Positions 18,026 to 28,836 of a stretch of DNA of 64,000 nucleotides are shown one piece after another. The stretch comes from Victivallales bacterium (GTDB taxonomy: Bacteria > Verrucomicrobiota > Lentisphaeria > Oligosphaerales > Oligosphaeraceae). The stretch spans positions 29,133-93,132 of the forward strand of contig JAFZIJ010000063.1 in NCBI GenBank assembly GCA_017554445.1, read 5' to 3'. Position numbers and translations under genes: made by a program. The notes beneath the pieces were generated by a model. It saw only the letters and a program-made list of their open reading frames with translations. It ran no database searches and was not told where the DNA came from. Positions within the stretch are counted from its first letter, which is position 1; every line of letters begins with the position of its first letter.

Positions 18026-18754
18026 CTATTTGACGGTCACAAGAGTGGCGGCCGAGAAGTCGCCTTTCATAATATTGCCCAAAACGCCCGGAACGCCAAA
18101 TCTAAAAACAAGAATATTGATATTATTGTCTTGGCAGAGCGAAAAAGCCGTGGTGTCCATGACGGCGAGGCGTTTTGAAAGGACTTCCGCGAAAGTGATC
18201 GTCTCATAGCGTTTCGCGTTTTTGACTTTCATGGGATCGGCGGTGTAGATGCCATCGACCTTCGTGCCTTTGAAGACGGCGTCCGCTTTGATTTCGCATG
18301 CGCGGAGGGCGGCCGTCGTGTCTGTCGTGAAATAGGGGTGGCCCGTTCCGGCGGCGAAGAGAACGACAGTTCCTTCTTCGAGCAGACGGACGGCTTCGCG
18401 TTGGTCAAACGGCTTGAGGACGCCGTTGATGGCGAAGGCGGACTGGATTTCGGCCTTGACGCCAATGGATTCGAGCGCATCGCGCATGGCGAGGGCGTTC
18501 ATGGCGGTGGCGAGCATGCCCATGTTGTCCGCGCAGGAGCGGTCCATGCCCTGCCGCGAGCCAGCGAGGCCGCGGAAGATGTTGCCCGCACCGATGATTA
18601 TGGCGGTCTGGACGCCGGCGTCAACGGCTTCCTTGATGCGTTTCGCCGCTTCGATCGTCGCGTCCGGATCAATGCCGAAGCCGTCTTTTCCCTTCAGCAT
18701 TTCGCCGGAGAGCTTCAGAAGAACACGTTTGAAGATTTTTTTTGCCTTTGCCAT
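18026..18754 (-). CDS. pyrH: UMP kinase
   Basis: A 242-residue amino-acid-kinase-fold enzyme that phosphorylates UMP to UDP. Motifs: LLKLSGEMLKGKDGFGID at the N-terminus, the glycine loop IIGAGNIFRGLAG, the MGMLATAMNALAMRDALE helix, and DGIYTADPMKVKNAKRY near the nucleotide site. Length and order are standard for bacterial PyrH. It lies upstream of frr in the same direction and downstream of typA, from which it is separated by a GC-rich intergenic repeat. Confidence 0.97.
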   Translation of the reverse strand: MAKAKKIFKRVLLKLSGEMLKGKDGFGIDPDATIEAAKRIKEAVDAGVQTAIIIGAGNIFRGLAGSRQGMDRSCADNMGMLATAMNALAMRDALESIGVKAEIQSAFAINGVLKPFDQREAVRLLEEGTVVLFAAGTGHPYFTTDTTAALRACEIKADAVFKGTKVDGIYTADPMKVKNAKRYETITFAEVLSKRLAVMDTTAFSLCQDNNINILVFRFGVPGVLGNIMKGDFSAATLVTVK

Positions 18755-18775
18755 GGTTTATTTCTCGCTTTTTGA

Positions 18776-18824
18776 GGTGCCATCGGCGTCTCGCCGATGG
18801 CGTGCAGGCAGGACGCCTGCTTTA
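18776..18824 (-). repeat. Dispersed GC-rich hairpin element, copy 1
   Basis: Read on the minus strand it gives AGGCGTCCTGCCTGC followed by CATCGGCGAGACGCCGATGG. The right part forms a perfect 10-base-pair hairpin (18779-18788 with 18792-18801, loop TCT). The same two blocks occur at 58545-58597 and 63880-64000, with half copies at 31049 and 38516. It lies between typA and pyrH. Confidence 0.75.
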
Positions 18825-18851
18825 TTAATAAATGGATATAAAAAACTACAA

Positions 18852-20654
<1,803 letters not shown>

Positions 20655-20795
20655 AGTAGAACCTGATGATAGCGGTCTGCGGAAACCGTTTCCGCGAGAC
20701 ATGGCGCGAAGCGCCTTAATAGTCAAATTAATAATATACTCCCTTTTGTCGATTTTTGCGTCATTTTGGAAAATTTATTTATAGTAAAGGATTTT

Positions 20796-20833
20796 AATCA
20801 AGAAGATTCAGAGGATTCCGGCCGTGATGGATC
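20796..20833 (+). repeat. Degenerate copy of the 3' end of the adjacent DMT transporter gene
   Basis: Bases 20796-20833 resemble 21275-21312, the last codons of the minus-strand transporter gene. The shared core is GATTCCGG followed by a mismatch and GTGATG, with CAAGAA upstream. About five in six positions match by eye. The two copies flank the broken open reading frame at 20956-21253, suggesting a past duplication or insertion here. Confidence 0.45.
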
Positions 20834-20955
20834 GTGTTATCGGCTATTCATGTGAGTTTTTTCTGTAAATCATCCTGTGGGGCTTGCAAAACATATAGGC
20901 TATATAATGTATATGGAAAGCAAGTGTTGGCACGATAACAAGAGGGACTTCGAAA

Positions 20956-21253
20956 ATGTTTCAACCTGTTGCCATTGATACGAGTGACTTCCCGAAAATA
21001 CGGCGTCAGGGAATATGTGAACAGATTACCAGAAGCGATTCGAAATTTGCCAGAGGATGATGCGTATCTGGCGGCAATAGCGCAATTGTTCCTTTTGGCA
21101 TATGCCAATGAACTTGGCATACCGCGTGGGAAACAATTCGCAGACTATGTACAGAAGGGAAAAAAGGTCTCTCCGTATTTAATAGAATATTAGCTGATTT
21201 TTGAACGTCTTGCTAAGGATGAAGTTGCTTCTATTGTTAAGAAGCGGAAATAA
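20956..21253 (+). pseudogene. Degraded gene with frameshift and in-frame amber codon
   Basis: An ATG at 20956 opens a frame beginning MFQPVAIDTSDFPKIRRQG, reminiscent of the start of AAA-ATPase-like/PD-(D/E)XK proteins (PF09820 type: IGxxDFxxLRxxGxxYVDKT). It stops after 34 codons. An overlapping frame carries on as YVNRLPEAIRNLPEDDAYL and reads to a TAG at 21191. The same frame then continues LIFERLAKDEVASIVKKRK to a TAA at 21251. This looks like an internally deleted, frameshifted remnant. The second frame alone (20969-21193, 74 residues) could be a small gene, but its TTG start argues against that. The rest of the spacer 20655-20955 holds no gene; an inverted TGTTATCG/CGATAACA pair lies near 20835 and 20933. 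Confidence 0.5.
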
Positions 21254-21272
21254 GTTCTTTTTATTTTGATTC

Positions 21273-22172
21273 TTACACCAAGAAAATCCAGATGATTCCG
21301 GCGGTGATGAGGGCGGCGCCGATGGCCTTCATGGGGGTGATTTTCTCCTTGAGGCGGATGGCGCAGACGAGAAGCGAAAGGACGATGCCCATATTGCGGG
21401 CGGCGGTCACAAGCGTCGGATTCTGTGCGATGGAGAAGGCGTAGAGGACGATTATGTAGTTGGCTTGGGCGATGAAACTGACGGAGAGGACGCCCAGGTA
21501 GCCGCTTTGCCATTCATCTTTGATACGCTGGATGGAATTCTTCTTTGGAAAGTACCAAATGGAGGCGAAGAGCAGCATGAAGATGAAGACGAAGCCAAGA
21601 TATTCGATTTCAGTGACTTGCTTGTATTTTTCAAGCGTCTGCGAGTCGATGAGATGGTAGCCTGCGATGGAGAGGCCGGTCAGGCAGGCGAGCGTGAGCC
21701 CTTTGACGGCGTTTTGCTTTTGAGTGCTGCGTTTCCATGAGTCGCGGCAGATGAGCACGGCACCCGCGAGAGTTGTTATCACGGCGGGAAGTTGTTCAAG
21801 CCGCAGGCTGCCATGGCCTTTGATGTCGAAGATCATGGATGAAATGGGAACGAGAAACAGCGTGATGACGGGGGCCAGACCGCGGCCGAGCGGATAGGAG
21901 GCGGACATGTCGATATGCTTGTACGACCAGAAGAGGAAGATGAAGTAGGCCGATTCGAAGAAACCGGAGGCGGCGGCCATGATGAAGAAGCCAGATGGCG
22001 GGATTGGATTTTTCGTGATGAGGCGGGAGATGACCGTGGCGATGATGCAGAAGACGGCGCCGCCGAAGGTGGTCAGCCATGTGAAAGCCTCGTTATCCTT
22101 GCATTTTTTGCCTGAGATGTTCCAGAGGATGTGGAGGATGCAGGTGATGAAGATGAGAATGAAAACTGTCAT
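21273..22172 (-). CDS. DMT-superfamily (EamA-like) transporter
   Basis: A 299-residue inner-membrane protein with about ten hydrophobic segments arranged as two EamA-like repeats. The ATG at 22172 (MTVFILIFI) is preferred to a TTG six codons upstream. Helix-end motifs include YPLGRGLAPVITLFLVPIS in the first half and AARNMGIVLSLLVCAIRLKEKITP in the second. Such proteins move metabolites or amino acids across the inner membrane; the substrate is unknown. A partial copy of its 3' end lies about 480 bases downstream on this strand. It is divergent from the GH172 gene, with a shared 190-base spacer. Confidence 0.85.
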   Translation of the reverse strand: MTVFILIFITCILHILWNISGKKCKDNEAFTWLTTFGGAVFCIIATVISRLITKNPIPPSGFFIMAAASGFFESAYFIFLFWSYKHIDMSASYPLGRGLAPVITLFLVPISSMIFDIKGHGSLRLEQLPAVITTLAGAVLICRDSWKRSTQKQNAVKGLTLACLTGLSIAGYHLIDSQTLEKYKQVTEIEYLGFVFIFMLLFASIWYFPKKNSIQRIKDEWQSGYLGVLSVSFIAQANYIIVLYAFSIAQNPTLVTAARNMGIVLSLLVCAIRLKEKITPMKAIGAALITAGIIWIFLV

Positions 22173-22362
22173 GGATGGAACAATTTGCAAATGGGCGGCA
22201 GTTTTTTGTTGAAAAACTACTGTCGGATGTTTAAAAATTTGAAAAACTGTTTACAGTAATATAAAAGGGAAAGTAGTCAAAGGCAAGAAAGCGGCTCATC
22301 GAAGACACGGTCAAAATGCGATGAAGATGGACTGCTGGGATAGGTCATAAGGAGCATAAACG

Positions 22363-23445
22363 ATGTCGTTCAACGGTTTAGGGATGAATTTGGGCAATCT
22401 GTCCAGAATCTCGAATGCGAAGACGCGTTCGATCTGCGCGGAGAATTTCACGGGCGAGAAGGGAAAGGCCGGAATGGCCGTTCACGGCACGGGCGAGAAC
22501 TGCGCACGGGAACTCGGGCAGGGGTGGAAAGTGTCTCCGAGCGTGCGAATTGCGGCGCATGAGACATTCACGATGGCGGACATCGAAGGGCAGGGCGCGA
22601 TTCAGCAGATCTGGTTGACGCCGAGCGGCCGTTCATGGCGTTTTTTCATCCTGCGGATCTATTGGGACGATCAGGAGCAACCGTCGGTCGAATGCCCTGT
22701 CGGCGACTTTTTCGGCATGGGTTGGGGGCAATATGCGCAGATTTCGTCACTGCCAGTCTGTGTGAATCCGGGCAGCGCGTTCAACTGCTATTGGGAGATG
22801 CCGTTCAGAAAACGCTGCCGCATGACGTTTGAGAACATCTCCAATGAAGACATGACGTTGTACTATCAAATCAACTACACGCTGACGGATGTTCCGGAGG
22901 ATTGCGCGTATTTCCATGCGCAGTTCCGTCGCGTCAACCCGTTGCCGTACAAGGATGTATATACGATTCTGGACGGCGTGAAGGGGCGCGGCCAGTATGT
23001 CGGAACGGCGCTCTGCTGGGGCGTCAACAATTGCGGTTGGTGGGGCGAAGGCGAAATCAAATTCTATATGGACGGCGACGGCGAATTTCCGACGATTTGC
23101 GGGACGGGCACGGAAGACTACTTCTGCGGCTCGTACAATTTCGAAAATCGCGAGACGCATCAGTACCAGCCGTTTACGACACCGTATGCGGGGCTTCATC
23201 AAGTCATCCGTCCGGACGGCGTCTATCGCAGCCAGCAGCGCTTCGGGCTGTATCGTTGGCACATCATGGATCCGATTCGTTTCGAACAGGATCTGAAAGT
23301 GACGATTCAGGCGTTGGGCTGGCGAGAAGGCGGCCGCTATCTGCCATTGCAGGACGACATCGCATCCGTCGCCTTCTGGTATCAGACGTTGCCGACGGCG
23401 CCGTTCCCTGCGTTGCCGTCTAAAGATGCTTTGGAAGTTATATAA
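22363..23445 (+). CDS. DUF2961 / GH172 family glycoside hydrolase
   Basis: A 360-residue protein without signal peptide. It contains the DUF2961 signature: an N-terminal jelly-roll start, IQQIWLTPSGRSWRFFILRIYWDD, a VGDFFGMGWGQY motif, and the conserved GTGTEDYFCGSYNF block near residue 248. DUF2961 is now GH172, with reported alpha-D-fructofuranosidase and exo-D-arabinofuranosidase activities. Exact substrate here is unknown. Ribosome site AAGGAG lies 7 bases before the ATG. Without a signal it may act on imported oligosaccharides. A heptamer repeat starts at its stop codon. Confidence 0.87.
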   Translation: MSFNGLGMNLGNLSRISNAKTRSICAENFTGEKGKAGMAVHGTGENCARELGQGWKVSPSVRIAAHETFTMADIEGQGAIQQIWLTPSGRSWRFFILRIYWDDQEQPSVECPVGDFFGMGWGQYAQISSLPVCVNPGSAFNCYWEMPFRKRCRMTFENISNEDMTLYYQINYTLTDVPEDCAYFHAQFRRVNPLPYKDVYTILDGVKGRGQYVGTALCWGVNNCGWWGEGEIKFYMDGDGEFPTICGTGTEDYFCGSYNFENRETHQYQPFTTPYAGLHQVIRPDGVYRSQQRFGLYRWHIMDPIRFEQDLKVTIQALGWREGGRYLPLQDDIASVAFWYQTLPTAPFPALPSKDALEVI

Positions 23446-23478
23446 GCTAAAAGCTTAAAGCTGAAAGCTGAAAGCAAT
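23445..23478. repeat. Heptamer tandem repeat (AGCTGAA type)
   Basis: Four full units of seven bases, AGCTAAA, AGCTTAA, AGCTGAA, AGCTGAA, then a decayed unit. They start at the last base of the GH172 stop codon and end before the next gene. Confidence 0.85.
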
Positions 23479-23496
23479 AAATCGAACAATACTTGT

Positions 23497-23922
23497 ATGG
23501 AAGAGAAGTCCACAGTGAACGAACAGACTGGCGAAACGGTGCGGATATACCGAGATGGCATGCCGTCGGAGGGGGCCGTCGTGTCCATGAAGGAATTAGA
23601 GGCCATGCTGAACGACGGTCGGCTGACGGGGCATGATTTGATTCACCATGACGGTGGATGGCGTCCGTTGGATTCCGTATTTGATATACCGGAACCATCT
23701 AAGGCGGAACATGTTGACGAAACAGAGCCTGAATTGGCGCTCTCGTTGAAACAGCTGCCATCCGTGTTCGCTGTCGGTGGCGGGCCTGTTGATGCGGGTT
23801 CCGTGGGGGGCGTTACGGGGCGCGGTGCGTCGAAGAAAGGTTCGTCCGCCACAGTGGCGGTTGTGGTTGTCGTGGTGGTGGTCATTGTGGCGGTGGTCGT
23901 TTGGCTGGCCATGAAAGGTTGA
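23497..23922 (+). CDS. GYF_2-domain protein with C-terminal membrane anchor
   Basis: A 141-residue protein. Residues about 16-60 (IYRDGMPSEGAVVSMKELE, then LNDGRLTGHDLIHHDGGWRP) fit the GYF_2 domain common in PVC and other bacteria, which binds proline-rich or other peptides. A glycine-rich linker leads to a valine-dominated hydrophobic segment (about 118-138) and a short basic end, so it is a tail-anchored membrane protein. No strong ribosome site precedes the ATG. It lies between two glycoside-hydrolase genes, but a functional tie is not shown. Confidence 0.72.
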   Translation: MEEKSTVNEQTGETVRIYRDGMPSEGAVVSMKELEAMLNDGRLTGHDLIHHDGGWRPLDSVFDIPEPSKAEHVDETEPELALSLKQLPSVFAVGGGPVDAGSVGGVTGRGASKKGSSATVAVVVVVVVVIVAVVVWLAMKG

Positions 23923-23949
23923 GGCAGTACATCCCATAAGGAAAACTAA

Positions 23950-26900
23950 ATGAAGAACATGCGTTTGATTTGCAGTCTATTTTTGATTGGTTGCATGGCT
24001 TGTTGGGGCTTTCTGCCGCCTGTTGACCAGAAGAATGGCGTGAAGCTGTCGATCGACGGCATTCCGGAAACGGCAGTGCTTAGCGAAGGCGTTCTCTTCA
24101 AAGTCATTGCGGAGAATGAAAGCGACAAAACGGTAACGGTTGCCATGCAGGTGTGGATGAACGATGACTGGAAGACGACTCCTGGCCGTGTGGTCGCGCC
24201 ATTCGAGCTTGCACCGAAAGGCAAACAAGAATTCGAGTTCAAAGGAGCGGCGTTGGATCGTGCGTTGGAGGCATGGTATCCCGTTCATGCGCAGGCGAAT
24301 GTCACGCCGCAGGATGGAGAAGCGTTTGCCCTGCATCCGATTGCGTTGTTCAAAACGAAAAAGGCGCGAGCACAGCAGGAAGCGGAGGCTGCCGGGCCTG
24401 AAAGCGAAGACCAGACGGCATGGTTTGCTGAGAAAGGCGTAACGGTCGATGGCGATCTGGATGAATGGTGGGGGCAGGCGACACCAGTTTCATGTGGTTC
24501 GGAGCGTCTCAGTGCAGGAAAAATTTCAGGCGACAGTTTCGACGGCGTCGTCATGTTTTTGCATGACAAGGAAAACATCTATATCGCGGGACAGTTCGTG
24601 GATGATGACATTTCCTGTGAAGACAAGACGTCAGACGACTTCATGGACAGCGACTATCTGCGGTTCTACTTCCATGGCATGGAGCCTGCCAAACGGCAGG
24701 ATACGGCGTTCACGGATGCGGACAAGGTCATCGCTGTGAATGTATTTGGCGGTGCGGATGAGCAGATTCGTGTGGATAAGGATGGTGAGCCATTGCTGGA
24801 TGATGATGAGCAGCCTATTGTCGATATAGTCGAGAGGCCGATGATGAAGGTGCCGAAATACGTCGGCGGTGAAAAAAAGATCGTCGTGCCTCCTGGATTC
24901 AAGATCGTGACGCGTCGCACAGGCGTGGGCTATGTTTTCGAAGCAAATCTGCCAAAGTCTGTTATTGGCGCGGAGGCGGCAAAGGCGATCGGCATGAATC
25001 TCATGATTGGCGACGCGGACGGAAAAATCCGTCGGTCTGAAGTGTATTTCGGGCGGCGGATTTCCAACTACTGGCTGACGCCGAAGAGTTATTTCAGGCT
25101 TGCGTTGGCGGGACCGCGCGGTGCACGGCCAGTCGCGGACTACAGTCCGGAAACGATTACGATGCATCGTGCGAATATTCGGCTAGACCGTTCTGTGAGC
25201 CGTCGTGTCGCCTATCGGACGGTTGGTGCGGAGGCAGAGACGGTGATGGCGCGCGGATTTGACGGAAACGATCCGAATTCCGGATTGGTCATGCAGAACA
25301 GAAAGGGCGTCGATCGCCGTAACGATGTCCGCGATGCATTGGTGTTCCATCCGCCGTTCAAGACGGGGGCAGGCTATGTGAAGGCGACATATCGCATCCA
25401 GTTGCCGGAGAAGAATGAAGCCATGTTCACATTCGCCACGGCGCTTCGCGACCATCAAGACGGCGAGGCTCCGAGCGACGGCGTTGAATACATTGTGGAA
25501 GTGCAGGACGCTGGCAAGACACGCCGTCTGTTCCGTCGTTCATCCGCGACGAAGACATGGGAGGCTGCGGAAATCGATTTGCGTGAATTCATGGGGCGAA
25601 CGATTGATCTATCGTTGATTGTGACGCCTGGTGCGAAAAACAACACAAGTTGTGACGAGTGCTACTGGGCTGATCCGCAAATCAGTCTGAAAGACCACTT
25701 TAGAATGGAAACGAAAATCGATAAGGACGAACGCCGTTCAAAAGCCATTGCAATGGCGAGGCTTGGACTCAAAGGCAAAGTCAAGAAAAGCGCCGCCTCG
25801 ATGAAACCTGGAAGGAATGAGTTGCAAACGACGGAGTTGGAGGTTGAAGGCATGGTTTGGCCTGGCTGCTATCAGCTGAAGAGCGCGGACGGCACTGTTT
25901 ATGGTGCGGCCCTCCTTCCAGGGCCGGAAGGAATTGTGGACAGCTTCCTCGCATTCGTAGATAAAGAAGAGCATGTGCTTGTCTATGAAGGCTTTTCAAT
26001 CAATGTCGCAGGTGTCTTATACGGCCAGTCTCGTCAAGGTGAGCCAATCACATGGCTTGGACAGGATATAAAGTATGGGCGGGACATCTATCGCCATCAG
26101 ATCGAGACGGAACAGTACGGGACAGTGATGCTGGAGGTCCGTGTGCGCCCGTATGGAGGCACGTTGCAGATATCCTTTGCGATGCCGGGCGTGGAACGCG
26201 ATTTGCGTGGTCAGCCACGTTATACGAAACTGGCGATAGGCAAGGGAAATGAGAAACCGTGGCGTATCTACGGCGGTTTTGGCAATGTTATTGAAGATCC
26301 GAAGGACGATTTTGTGTTGAGCCGCGGCGGGTTTACCTTGAACACACGCCATGTGGGGGTCGATTATCGAAACAAAATGAGTCTGTCGATCGCGTCGGAT
26401 TTCTTCCCCGACAGGATGGTCTGCAAACCGTCCGAAAATCTGTTCACTCTGGAGGCTCACAATGATGTGACGTTCCATTTCGCGCCGTCGTCGAAAAACG
26501 CTTTCATGGCGGCGAAGGAATATGGTCGTGTCGTAGGTTTCAAACCGTCGCCCGGACTGGACGAACTGCTTGGGCGGCAATGTCTTGACCAGTGGAGCGG
26601 TGATTACGAGGCTGCCGCTGAGGGCGTGCGGATGGCCGCCAAGTACGGCATGGAGCACAGTATCTTCGTGAAGCACGTCTGGCAGCGGTGGGGCTATGAC
26701 TACCGCCTGCCTGAAATTTATCCGCCGATGGGCGGACTGGAGCCATTCAAGAAGTTGTCGGACGCCTGCCAGGAGAACGGCATCATTTTCGCGCCGCATG
26801 ACAATTACATCGATTTCTATCCAGATGCGGAGGGCTTCAGCTACGACCATATCATCTTCAATGCGGACGGCACGCCGCAACGCGCATGGTACAACAAGGG

Positions 26901-28791
26901 ACGTGACGCCCAAAGCTACCGTTGGCTGCCGCACGCCTTCAAGCCGTGGCTTGTGAAGAACATGGAGCTCATCCGCGACAATATCGGCGCGCATGGACTC
27001 TTCATTGATGTCTTCTCCGCCATTCCGCCCATGGACTACTATGACCGCAGCGGCCGTTTCTATGAAAGCAAGCGGACGGCGAAGGAATGGTCTGCCGCTT
27101 TTGACACATGCCGCGAAATCCTTTGGAAAGACAAAGGCCCGATGCTTAGCGAATGCGGCCACGACGCCCTCATCGGCTCGCTTGATGGCGGGCAGGCCGA
27201 CCATTATTCCGGCAACCGTTGGGGGGCTGAAAAGGACAAATGGGAGCGTGTGCCGTGGCATGATATCGTGTCTCACGGAAAGTTCGTGTTGCTTGGCGGC
27301 GGCCTGGGCAGCCGATATGCTGAAAACGATCCAGCACCAAGCGGCTATGGCTCGGATAATTACAATTCCATGACGGTCATCGGCGGACGCAATCCAATGA
27401 GCGATGGTCCATTCTCCACGTCGGCCGTCAAGACATATTGGATGCTCCATGACGTGTGCGACTGGCTTGCACGTCAAAAAATCGATACTTTGGATTTTGG
27501 CATTCTTTTACCAGTGGAAAATATGATGAATGACGAAGCGCACAAGGCGATTCCAGAAACGCATAAGGCGGCTTACGAGAAGGATGATGCAAGCAAGTCG
27601 TTTGACGAGATACTTGAAAAGGCGGAAGAAAAAGTAAAAGCAAGCGATAGGCATCTTCTCACGTCTATCCACCGTCTTCATGCGGTGTTCGGAGAGGGTG
27701 AAGAGAAGGCTGATATCTGGTGCAACCGGGCGGATGAACCTTGGCGGCTAAAGCGCGAAATCGTGATGAAGCCAAGCGAAATTCAAGCCTACAAAGAGGC
27801 CCGTCCTGATGAGTGGGGCGAGGAGCAAAAGGAGGAGACCCAGACGAGTGAGGCGGAACAGAAGAAGGAAAGCAGCAAGAAGAAAGAAAAAAAGCTGCCA
27901 AGAAGCGTATTGCCTAAGTTCGGATACTATATCAATGCACCCGACATGACGGTGTATGTGGTTGAGAAGGACGGTATGACGATGGGCTATTCTCGCAAAG
28001 GCGATTGTGTCTTCTATGATGCCCGTCCGCCCTATACGTCCATTCTATCCAAGCAGAACATTACGGCGATGGTAAAGAGCTTGAAAAAGGTGTCCGATCT
28101 TGTCTTTGAAATGAACGTGGAATGGGATTTTGAAAAAGGCTCGACGGCGGAGAGGGCTTCTCAGTTCATCCATGTGACCCATCCTTCCAGCAAGCAAGGC
28201 GAAGGCATCCTGTATTATGGAACGGTTGAGAAGACGGATGTGAACCACACAAAACCCGGCATCTATCATTCGACCATCAAAGTGGCTCTGCCTGAGGATG
28301 TTCCGGACGGCGAACTGAAAATTCTCTTCGGCATCTTCAACCCGCAGAACGGCGGACGGCTGGGGATCACAGGCGTCCGCATGGAAGGCAACCGCGTCTT
28401 CGGCGGCGCCATACAGGTTTCAAGAAACGCTGATGGCAAGATCACGACGACGATTACGAAGGTGCCGCAGCAGAACAATGTCGATACATTGGAATTGCCG
28501 ATGGCCGATTTCGACGATGGCGTGAAGACGAACGGATCGTTCCGCTGGATTCGTCTTGGCGAGCGGCGTTGGCGGTTGATTCCCGTGCCTGGCAGTTTGC
28601 CGTTCCGCGTGGAAGGCAGCCAGAAGGTGTTGGCGGGGCTGGATGACTCCAAGCTGGTCAGCGTCACGATGGTCGATCCATGGACCAGCATGGCGCAGAA
28701 ACCAGTTGCGAGGCTGATCGATGGTAATTTGACATTGGAAGTGGATGGACGTGCGTTTGCGTATGATGTTGAATTCAAGAAAGAACGGTAA
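23950..28791 (+). CDS. Giant lipoprotein glycosidase, CBM9-like plus GH101/GH129-like barrel
   Basis: A 1613-residue exported protein. The N-terminus has a hydrophobic segment and lipobox LIGC (Cys15). Residues about 158-385 resemble a CBM9-type carbohydrate-binding domain (GVTVDGDLDEWW, NIYIAGQFVDDD). Beta-rich domains follow (about 430-860). A TIM-barrel-like region (about 865-1200) contains HGLFIDVF (D1020) and MLSECGHD (E1068), spaced like the nucleophile and acid/base of GH101/GH129 endo- or exo-alpha-N-acetylgalactosaminidases. A Lys/Glu-rich linker lies near 1295-1315, then C-terminal beta domains. It may cut mucin-type O-glycans at the cell surface. The family is inferred from motif layout; a DUF5696-like clan member is the alternative. 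Ribosome site AAGGAAA. Confidence 0.68.
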   Translation: MKNMRLICSLFLIGCMACWGFLPPVDQKNGVKLSIDGIPETAVLSEGVLFKVIAENESDKTVTVAMQVWMNDDWKTTPGRVVAPFELAPKGKQEFEFKGAALDRALEAWYPVHAQANVTPQDGEAFALHPIALFKTKKARAQQEAEAAGPESEDQTAWFAEKGVTVDGDLDEWWGQATPVSCGSERLSAGKISGDSFDGVVMFLHDKENIYIAGQFVDDDISCEDKTSDDFMDSDYLRFYFHGMEPAKRQDTAFTDADKVIAVNVFGGADEQIRVDKDGEPLLDDDEQPIVDIVERPMMKVPKYVGGEKKIVVPPGFKIVTRRTGVGYVFEANLPKSVIGAEAAKAIGMNLMIGDADGKIRRSEVYFGRRISNYWLTPKSYFRLALAGPRGARPVADYSPETITMHRANIRLDRSVSRRVAYRTVGAEAETVMARGFDGNDPNSGLVMQNRKGVDRRNDVRDALVFHPPFKTGAGYVKATYRIQLPEKNEAMFTFATALRDHQDGEAPSDGVEYIVEVQDAGKTRRLFRRSSATKTWEAAEIDLREFMGRTIDLSLIVTPGAKNNTSCDECYWADPQISLKDHFRMETKIDKDERRSKAIAMARLGLKGKVKKSAASMKPGRNELQTTELEVEGMVWPGCYQLKSADGTVYGAALLPGPEGIVDSFLAFVDKEEHVLVYEGFSINVAGVLYGQSRQGEPITWLGQDIKYGRDIYRHQIETEQYGTVMLEVRVRPYGGTLQISFAMPGVERDLRGQPRYTKLAIGKGNEKPWRIYGGFGNVIEDPKDDFVLSRGGFTLNTRHVGVDYRNKMSLSIASDFFPDRMVCKPSENLFTLEAHNDVTFHFAPSSKNAFMAAKEYGRVVGFKPSPGLDELLGRQCLDQWSGDYEAAAEGVRMAAKYGMEHSIFVKHVWQRWGYDYRLPEIYPPMGGLEPFKKLSDACQENGIIFAPHDNYIDFYPDAEGFSYDHIIFNADGTPQRAWYNKGRDAQSYRWLPHAFKPWLVKNMELIRDNIGAHGLFIDVFSAIPPMDYYDRSGRFYESKRTAKEWSAAFDTCREILWKDKGPMLSECGHDALIGSLDGGQADHYSGNRWGAEKDKWERVPWHDIVSHGKFVLLGGGLGSRYAENDPAPSGYGSDNYNSMTVIGGRNPMSDGPFSTSAVKTYWMLHDVCDWLARQKIDTLDFGILLPVENMMNDEAHKAIPETHKAAYEKDDASKSFDEILEKAEEKVKASDRHLLTSIHRLHAVFGEGEEKADIWCNRADEPWRLKREIVMKPSEIQAYKEARPDEWGEEQKEETQTSEAEQKKESSKKKEKKLPRSVLPKFGYYINAPDMTVYVVEKDGMTMGYSRKGDCVFYDARPPYTSILSKQNITAMVKSLKKVSDLVFEMNVEWDFEKGSTAERASQFIHVTHPSSKQGEGILYYGTVEKTDVNHTKPGIYHSTIKVALPEDVPDGELKILFGIFNPQNGGRLGITGVRMEGNRVFGGAIQVSRNADGKITTTITKVPQQNNVDTLELPMADFDDGVKTNGSFRWIRLGERRWRLIPVPGSLPFRVEGSQKVLAGLDDSKLVSVTMVDPWTSMAQKPVARLIDGNLTLEVDGRAFAYDVEFKKER

Positions 28792-28836
28792 TTGGTGCAT
28801 GCTTGTTAGCGGGCTGCTGGGGGCGATGGGCGCGCC

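Noticed and set aside
26017..27477. 486-codon minus-strand open frame
   Set aside because: Antisense to the giant lipoprotein, which has clear domains and codon pattern.
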